64,000 nt of DNA, taken from contig NZ_PYWX01000071.1 of the NCBI RefSeq assembly GCF_003031675.1, positions 1-64,000 of the forward strand. The letters run 5' to 3'. The DNA is from Pseudomonas palleroniana. GTDB lineage: Bacteria; Pseudomonadota; Gammaproteobacteria; Pseudomonadales; Pseudomonadaceae. A model generated the notes under the pieces. The model saw only the letters and a list, made by a program, of their open reading frames with translations, ran no database searches and had not been told where the DNA came from. A program made the translations under genes and the position numbers. This document shows positions 60,114 to 64,000 of the stretch, piece after piece; position 1 is the first letter of the stretch; every line of letters begins with the position of its first letter.

Positions 60114-60506
60114 TTATCGCTGCACCGCGATGCATTTGATCTCCACGAGAAGCCCCGGTCGAGCCAGCTCACTGATGCCTACGCATGTCCATGCACAAGT
60201 CCCTCTAGGAAAGACTTGATCCTTGACCCGTCTAAAGACAGGCATATGGCGTTGCATATCGACGTGATAAGTCGTCATATCGACGACATCCTCAAATTCG
60301 CAACCGCCCGCAGCCAAGACGAGCCTTAGATTCTCCCATGCCGCCAGGAACTGCTGCTCAGGATCCTCGATAACGGATAACTCCGGCGTCCGGCCCACCT
60401 GCCCAGCGCAGTAGAGCGTTTTTCCTACCTTTACCGCTGGCGCATAACCAGCTTGCTCGCAGAGCAGTTTCATGTCGCCTGGAACGATGATCTGACGATC
60501 AGTCAT
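60114..60506 (-). CDS. RidA/YjgF family protein
   Basis: This 130-residue protein has the RidA fold pattern: GYAPAVKVGKTLYCAGQVGRTPE, then WENLRLVLAAGGCEFEDVVDMTTYHVDMQRHMPVFRRVKDQVFP, and the final ARPGLLVEIKCIAV. The active-site Arg is present in SELARPGLLVEI. RidA proteins hydrolyse reactive enamine/imine intermediates, but this subgroup may act on other substrates. The start is set at the ATG at 60506; a frame to 60662 adds an unrelated leader. No metabolic gene is adjacent. Confidence 0.88.
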   Translation of the reverse strand: MTDRQIIVPGDMKLLCEQAGYAPAVKVGKTLYCAGQVGRTPELSVIEDPEQQFLAAWENLRLVLAAGGCEFEDVVDMTTYHVDMQRHMPVFRRVKDQVFPRGTCAWTCVGISELARPGLLVEIKCIAVQR

Positions 60507-60677
60507 GGTGGTGGAGCCCAAGATATTAACGAATACGAAACCTAACCCGAGTGGCGAAGCGTCGTCCAATCGGGTCACCCTATTATCGACAAGTGTGCTA
60601 GACGCACACTTACTGCTCACGGCAATCCCGGCGACGTGGGTGATCGCATCCTTTGAAATCACCCTTAATGCAATACA

Positions 60678-61160
60678 TCAGCCCTCTTCAAGCTTGCGCC
60701 TGAGCCGCTTCATATCGCTATTGATGATCAGCTTATGGACCGGACCTACCGGGAGCATATAAATGCGTCCAAACAGGTTATGCGTTACGACTGAAGAAGT
60801 AATCGTGAGAACGCGGTCAACTATGGAGAGGCAGATCATGACATCCAGGTGCCGGTCACGCTCAGTCAAAACCAGCATGTCTGGCGCACTATGCTCTACC
60901 AGGAAGAAATCCAGGTAATCCCCCTCAAGCACCGCCTCTCGACTTCGCCCTGAAAATCCGCCTATGCGCCTCACACCAAACAGCGAGGAGATCCTGTCTC
61001 GAATTCGAAAGGCCAGTTGCATTAGAGCCCCATGCCCTGCCGTAACGATGTTCCAAACCTCGAGGGCCGTGACTTCGCGAGGTAGTGGGGTCGACCTGAC
61101 GTCGTAGTAATCAAGATCGGGTGGTGGGCGTAGCGTATGCACTGCGGATATAGCTACCAA
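60678..61160 (-). CDS. DUF2867 domain protein
   Basis: This 160-residue protein matches DUF2867 by RSREAVLEGDYLDFFLVEHSAPDMLVLTERDRHLDVMICL and the closing PVGPVHKLIINSDMKRL. The start codon is TTG at 61160, with AGGGAG six to seven bases upstream. Without the TTG, the next Met would lose the conserved N terminus. Function is unknown. The family is sometimes linked to short-chain-dehydrogenase-like oxidoreductases, but none is adjacent. Confidence 0.84.
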   Translation of the reverse strand: MVAISAVHTLRPPPDLDYYDVRSTPLPREVTALEVWNIVTAGHGALMQLAFRIRDRISSLFGVRRIGGFSGRSREAVLEGDYLDFFLVEHSAPDMLVLTERDRHLDVMICLSIVDRVLTITSSVVTHNLFGRIYMLPVGPVHKLIINSDMKRLRRKLEEG

Positions 61161-61325
61161 GCGTTTCTCCCTGAATTGCCTCGACCGGCCACTCCGATTA
61201 GATGGGGTCGACCATCTGCTTTCATGCTGGTGATACGACCGCTATCAAAATCTGCATGTCGCTCCATCCCAGGTTTGGCGAAATAGCAGCATCGCCACGC
61301 ACAGTGACTGCGATCCAATCAAAAA

Positions 61326-61667
61326 TCAGCGTTGATCTATTTCAATCTTTTGCGTTGGGTCAGGGCTGTATCTTTGGCGCTTAAGTTGCGGGTCGCCCTT
61401 TGCCATGCAGAAGAAAAAAATCTCCGCCTCGCCGCAACCACCGTGCAATGCGCATTCACTCGCTTGCATATGATCCAGAAGAATCTCACGACCTTGCGAC
61501 TCGCAGAACACGTTCGCCTCTTTAAGCGCCTGACCTTTTGCAGACGCCGGACCGCCCAACGCCACTCGGGTTGAAATCGTATAGGTATCAGGACCGACCT
61601 TTATCGGTCCGCTATCCGCACAACCGACGAGCATGATTGCCGCGATCAAAGGCAGCCAGACTTTCAT
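61326..61667 (-). CDS. small lipoprotein, 113 residues
   Basis: The ATG at 61667 has a GGGGAGGA site close upstream and yields a lipoprotein signal MKVWLPLIAAIMLVGCADS with lipobox MLVGC. The mature domain has several cysteines (FCESQGREIL, SECALHGGCGE, FFFCMAKGD), suggesting disulfides in the periplasm. I see resemblance to uncharacterised small lipoproteins of gamma-proteobacteria, but no function can be assigned. Confidence 0.78.
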   Translation of the reverse strand: MKVWLPLIAAIMLVGCADSGPIKVGPDTYTISTRVALGGPASAKGQALKEANVFCESQGREILLDHMQASECALHGGCGEAEIFFFCMAKGDPQLKRQRYSPDPTQKIEIDQR

Positions 61668-61850
61668 TGTTATCCTCCCCAGGAAAACATCGACTGTAGC
61701 GCGTACCTGACCAGCCATCCAGCGTGGATGGAATGCCAGTCACAGGGGAACGGGTTTAGTCTTCCTAGTCTTGATTACACTGAACGGTTTATATTTTTCG
61801 CAAAGCCCATGGACACCCGGCAGCTTTCAGCCCGCGACAAGGATCAAGGA

Positions 61851-62276
61851 ATGAGTTTGGCGAAAAAAAACGCACCACGATCCACTGACACATCCGTGGC
61901 CCTAATGGGTATTGCGCTGGGCCTCGCCGTTGCAGCCTACATAAGCCCTAAAAACGAGTATTTCCTGGATAATTTCGCGGGTTACTGGTTACCACAGGCG
62001 GCAGTTCTTTGCATCACGCTGCTATGCAAAGCGTCACGGGGGACGCTGGGCGGTATAGCTATCACCATGGCGCTGTACTTGTACCTTTTCGACATCTGGG
62101 CTACGGAAGCCATGGCTTGGCTTTTTTACCTCTTCAGCTTTCCGGGCATCCTCATCGGAGCATTGCTCGCCATAGCGACATCGTCGAGAAAAGCATATGA
62201 GGCGCCAATCGCTTTTGCTTGGGTGACGCTAGGCACAGCGCTTGGTCTGGTAGCCATTTGGCTTTGGGTTCGCTGA
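61851..62276 (+). CDS. polytopic membrane protein, about 141 residues
   Basis: The ATG at 61851 is preceded by AAGGA seven bases upstream, so I choose it over in-frame starts at 61728 and 61809. The protein has about five hydrophobic segments (SVALMGIALGLAVAAYI, YWLPQAAVLCITLLC, LGGIAITMALYLYLFDIW, WLFYLFSFPGILIGALLAI, FAWVTLGTALGLVAIWLWV). No family is recognised. It stands alone between two leftward genes. Confidence 0.68.
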   Translation: MSLAKKNAPRSTDTSVALMGIALGLAVAAYISPKNEYFLDNFAGYWLPQAAVLCITLLCKASRGTLGGIAITMALYLYLFDIWATEAMAWLFYLFSFPGILIGALLAIATSSRKAYEAPIAFAWVTLGTALGLVAIWLWVR

Positions 62277-62325
62277 GATTTCGAAATACCAGACACAGAA
62301 AGCCCAGCGTGGGGATGCCCTACGA

Positions 62326-62730
62326 TCAGACGACGCTATCCAGTAGCGCCGTCCCATAAGAATTGTCCACTACGCATAGCCACTGTTCCGAGAATTGTCG
62401 AAACACGTAGGTTGCCCTGCGCGAGATCTCGGTTTTCACACCGGCCTTATCCGTGGCCTGTAACAGGGTCTCCATGATAACGAGAGCGACGTCACCTCCC
62501 TGTATAACCTGCATTTCCCCCTGCGTGACAACGATACTGTGATTGAAGTGCTCCGCAATGGCGACAAATGCTCGGCGGATGCTGTCTTTGCCTGTGACTG
62601 TCAGCCCTGGTTTAACCACGAGACTTGCGTCATCCGCATAAAACTTCATCAGCTCTTCGAAGTCTTCGGCAGTGATGGCTCGATCAGCGGCTTCGATAGT
62701 TTCCTTGAGAGTTCGGGTCAGTGCGTCCAT
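62326..62730 (-). CDS. NTF2/SnoaL-like protein
   Basis: This 134-residue protein begins at the ATG at 62730, with AGGAG about eight bases upstream. It has the NTF2-like pattern of a cone-shaped alpha-beta fold: IEAADRAITAEDFEELMKFYADDASLVVKPG, GKDSIRRAFVAIAEHF, then beta strands ending RATYVFRQFSEQWLCVVDNSYG. Such proteins include isomerases, hydrolases and ketosteroid-isomerase relatives, often of unknown role. Its 5' region contains a leader peptide and an intrinsic terminator, suggesting transcription attenuation. Confidence 0.84.
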   Translation of the reverse strand: MDALTRTLKETIEAADRAITAEDFEELMKFYADDASLVVKPGLTVTGKDSIRRAFVAIAEHFNHSIVVTQGEMQVIQGGDVALVIMETLLQATDKAGVKTEISRRATYVFRQFSEQWLCVVDNSYGTALLDSVV

Positions 62731-62764
62731 TCCTGTGCTCCTGAGTGAGCCTCGGAAGCAGGCA

Positions 62765-62792
62765 TGAAAAACCCCGCATCTGAGGCGGGGTT
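62765..62792 (-). terminator. intrinsic terminator in the NTF2-like gene leader
   Basis: On the minus strand the arms AACCCCGC and GCGGGGTT enclose a CTCAGAT loop and are followed by a T run (GGGGTTTTT). It lies 35 bp before the NTF2-like start and 26 bp after the leader-peptide stop. Transcripts from the leader promoter would end here unless antitermination occurs. Confidence 0.8.
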
Positions 62793-62817
62793 CGGCAATC
62801 GTGCGCAGTCCCACCAC

Positions 62818-62871
62818 CTAGGTGAAGGTGGTAATAATTGGGTTGGCGCAACGGAAACGGTGTCTGTTCAT
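62818..62871 (-). CDS. attenuator-type leader peptide, 17 residues
   Basis: On the minus strand, ATG at 62871 to TAG at 62818 encodes MNRHRFRCANPIITTFT. The last codons are ATT ATT ACC ACC TTC ACC TAG, and the ACCACC part can pair with GGTGGTGG immediately after the stop. An intrinsic terminator follows before the NTF2-like gene. This is the layout of amino-acid attenuators (leader codons in stem 1, then a terminator); Ile and Thr would be the sensed residues. No strong ribosome site is seen upstream, so translation is inferred from the overall layout. Confidence 0.55.
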   Translation of the reverse strand: MNRHRFRCANPIITTFT

Positions 62872-63114
62872 GGCATGAATTTGCCGTGTAAGACCGAAAA
62901 AATCAACCGATACGGCCTGATCGGAGTTTCCAAAGACTGGTAACGTCATTCACGGCGATAGGCATCAAGCTCTCGCCAGCAACCAAAGGCCTCACCCGAT
63001 AACTCTGATTATTGTGCGCCCGCGCTCGAAACCCATACAGTGCATGAAGTTGCAGCCTGGGCAATCAGCCAGTCATGCTCGCCTTTTGCGAAGGGTTGAA
63101 TCGCCCCGGATTCT

Positions 63115-63624
63115 CTAGACACCTTGCAGCGCTTTAAACACCAAACTCGGCGCTTTGCCAGGGACATCATCCAACCGCTCAAAGAGTTGCATCCCAATTT
63201 TCTCTAACACCCGGATAGACGCAAAATGATCTGGCCTGACTAGCCCGAAAACTTCGGGCAAACAAAGCTCTTCAAATGCATATTTCAATGAATCTCTTCC
63301 GAGTTGGGTTGCATAGCCCTTACCCCAGGCTTCGACAGCGAAGCGATAACCCAAGTTGACGCGCTGTTCAGCCAGGTAATCGTGGATGGAAATGCCACCA
63401 AACCCTATGACGTGCTCCGGCGCAGCAGCTCTTGCAATAGCCCAGGTACCGTACGAATGCTTGTCCCAATGCCTGATCCAGCGACTCAGTAAGTCCTGTG
63501 CTTCGACAAGGTCCTTCATTGGTCCCGCCGGGTTGAAAAGATGGGTTTGTGGGTCACCATAAATTGTGAAAAGCCGAGGTACATCAGAGGGTTGCGGCAC
63601 TCTATAAATCAGGCGGTCCATCAT
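63115..63624 (-). CDS. GNAT family N-acetyltransferase (RimJ/RimL-like)
   Basis: This protein of about 169 residues has the GNAT order: an N-terminal RLIYRVPQPSDVPRLFTIY, central HSYGTWAIARAAAPEHVIGFGGIS, then the acetyl-CoA loop WGKGYATQLGRDSLKYAFEE (motif A) and SIRVLEKIGMQLFER (motif B). RimJ/RimL-type members acetylate protein N termini, amino acids or small amines. The substrate here is unknown. The ATG pair at 63624/63621 follows GGAGAG; the longer start at 63639 is a TTG without a site. Confidence 0.87.
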   Translation of the reverse strand: MMDRLIYRVPQPSDVPRLFTIYGDPQTHLFNPAGPMKDLVEAQDLLSRWIRHWDKHSYGTWAIARAAAPEHVIGFGGISIHDYLAEQRVNLGYRFAVEAWGKGYATQLGRDSLKYAFEELCLPEVFGLVRPDHFASIRVLEKIGMQLFERLDDVPGKAPSLVFKALQGV

Positions 63625-63814
63625 GCTGAAACTCTCCAATACCGATCAAAATCTTCGCGACTTAAATTTTAAATAAGTCAGGTGGACACTAGAGCTACAT
63701 CCCAGCTGCCAAACCAGCGCGACAGCGCAACGCTATTTTAAAAATCCAGTTTCATCCTGAAATGACGACTGTATCCCTTGCCTAGCCAGGCATCCAGCCC
63801 TATGAGGGGTAATG

Positions 63815-63838
63815 CAAAAAGCCCAGCGCGGGGCTGGC
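63815..63838 (-). terminator. intrinsic terminator of the gene entering from the right edge
   Basis: Read on the minus strand, GCCAGCCCCGCGCTGGGC folds into a stem and is followed by TTTTT. It lies 36 bp after the stop of the partial leftward frame at the window end. The 250 bp between the GNAT start and that stop otherwise hold no gene I can support. Confidence 0.7.
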
Positions 63839-63874
63839 CTCTTTCACGATCGGTTTGATGGCAAACCAGCCTGG

Positions 63875-64000
63875 TTATCGGCGAAGGACAGCTGTCCCCC
63901 CCTGAAAGCTAACCAGAAAACCTGCAGTTGCATCTGTTTCAGGTGCTAGCGTTATTATGGGTGGGCCAAGACTGAGCTCAATGGCTTTTTCGATCCATGT
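63875..64000 (-). CDS. 3' end of a leftward gene cut by the window edge
   Basis: From the right edge the minus strand stays open for 41 codons to a TAA at 63875. The residues include TWIEKAIELSLGPP and ETDATAGFLVSF, a composition like a real protein, and an intrinsic terminator follows. The fragment is too short to name a family. The call depends on the open frame and the terminator and could be chance. Confidence 0.35.
   Translation of the reverse strand, partial: TWIEKAIELSLGPPIITLAPETDATAGFLVSFQGGTAVLRR

Noticed and set aside
61202..61384. 60-codon plus-strand frame between the DUF2867 and lipoprotein genes
   Set aside because: It has no ribosome site, overlaps the end of the lipoprotein gene, and shows no protein-like pattern.

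Overview
The window comes from a GC-rich Pseudomonas of the P. fluorescens group. The evidence is a viscosin-family lipopeptide synthetase locus, a P. putida-type mdeR/mdeA pair, Pseudomonas REP/REPIN intergenic repeats, and codon and GC use typical of the group.

Left part (1-11.7 kb): the 3' end of an Rhs polymorphic toxin with its immunity gene, then metabolic and signalling genes. These are a periplasmic M20 carboxypeptidase, a MASE2-GGDEF diguanylate cyclase, a LysE exporter divergent from a MocR-type regulator with a direct-repeat operator candidate, an OmpR-type two-component system, the divergent methionine gamma-lyase pair mdeR/mdeA, and an orphan LuxR-type regulator.

Centre (11.85-39.3 kb): a leftward block viscB-viscC-macA-macB. 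ViscB has four modules and ViscC has three modules plus tandem thioesterases. The binding-pocket residues I read by eye give Thr-Val-Leu-Ser in ViscB and Leu-Ser-Ile in ViscC. This matches residues 3-9 of viscosin-type nonapeptides (viscosin, WLIP, massetolide). The initiating two-module synthetase (ViscA) is not in the window, as in strains where viscA is unlinked. MacAB is the expected lipopeptide exporter and the LuxR gene is the expected activator (ViscBCR type).

Right-centre (39.3-53.6 kb): a long intergenic repeat, a SotB-like efflux pump, a lone fimbrial-type secreted protein, a bile-acid-symporter-like gene divergent from an AraC regulator, and an orphan sulfonate-type binding protein. 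These are followed by a complete six-gene ABC importer with the layout of the rhizobial glycerol system glpSTPQUV. It lies divergent from a sigma-54 activator. The shared 340-bp region holds a good -24/-12 promoter, an ordered array of six TGAACA/TGTTCA elements and a REPIN.

Right end (53.6-64 kb): a TonB-dependent receptor, then a run of mostly small single-gene units: lipoproteins, a secreted-type DRGH nuclease, and DUF3224, RidA, DUF2867, NTF2-like and GNAT proteins. Ahead of the NTF2-like gene is an attenuator-like leader: a 17-codon peptide ending Ile-Ile-Thr-Thr-Phe-Thr, a pairing ACC/GGT segment, and an intrinsic terminator. A gene fragment runs off the right edge.

The most interesting points are the altered dual epimerisation/condensation motifs in two condensation domains (relevant to stereochemistry at Leu5 and Ser8), the sigma-54 promoter with its activator array, the attenuator-like leader, and the Rhs toxin tip of uncertain activity.
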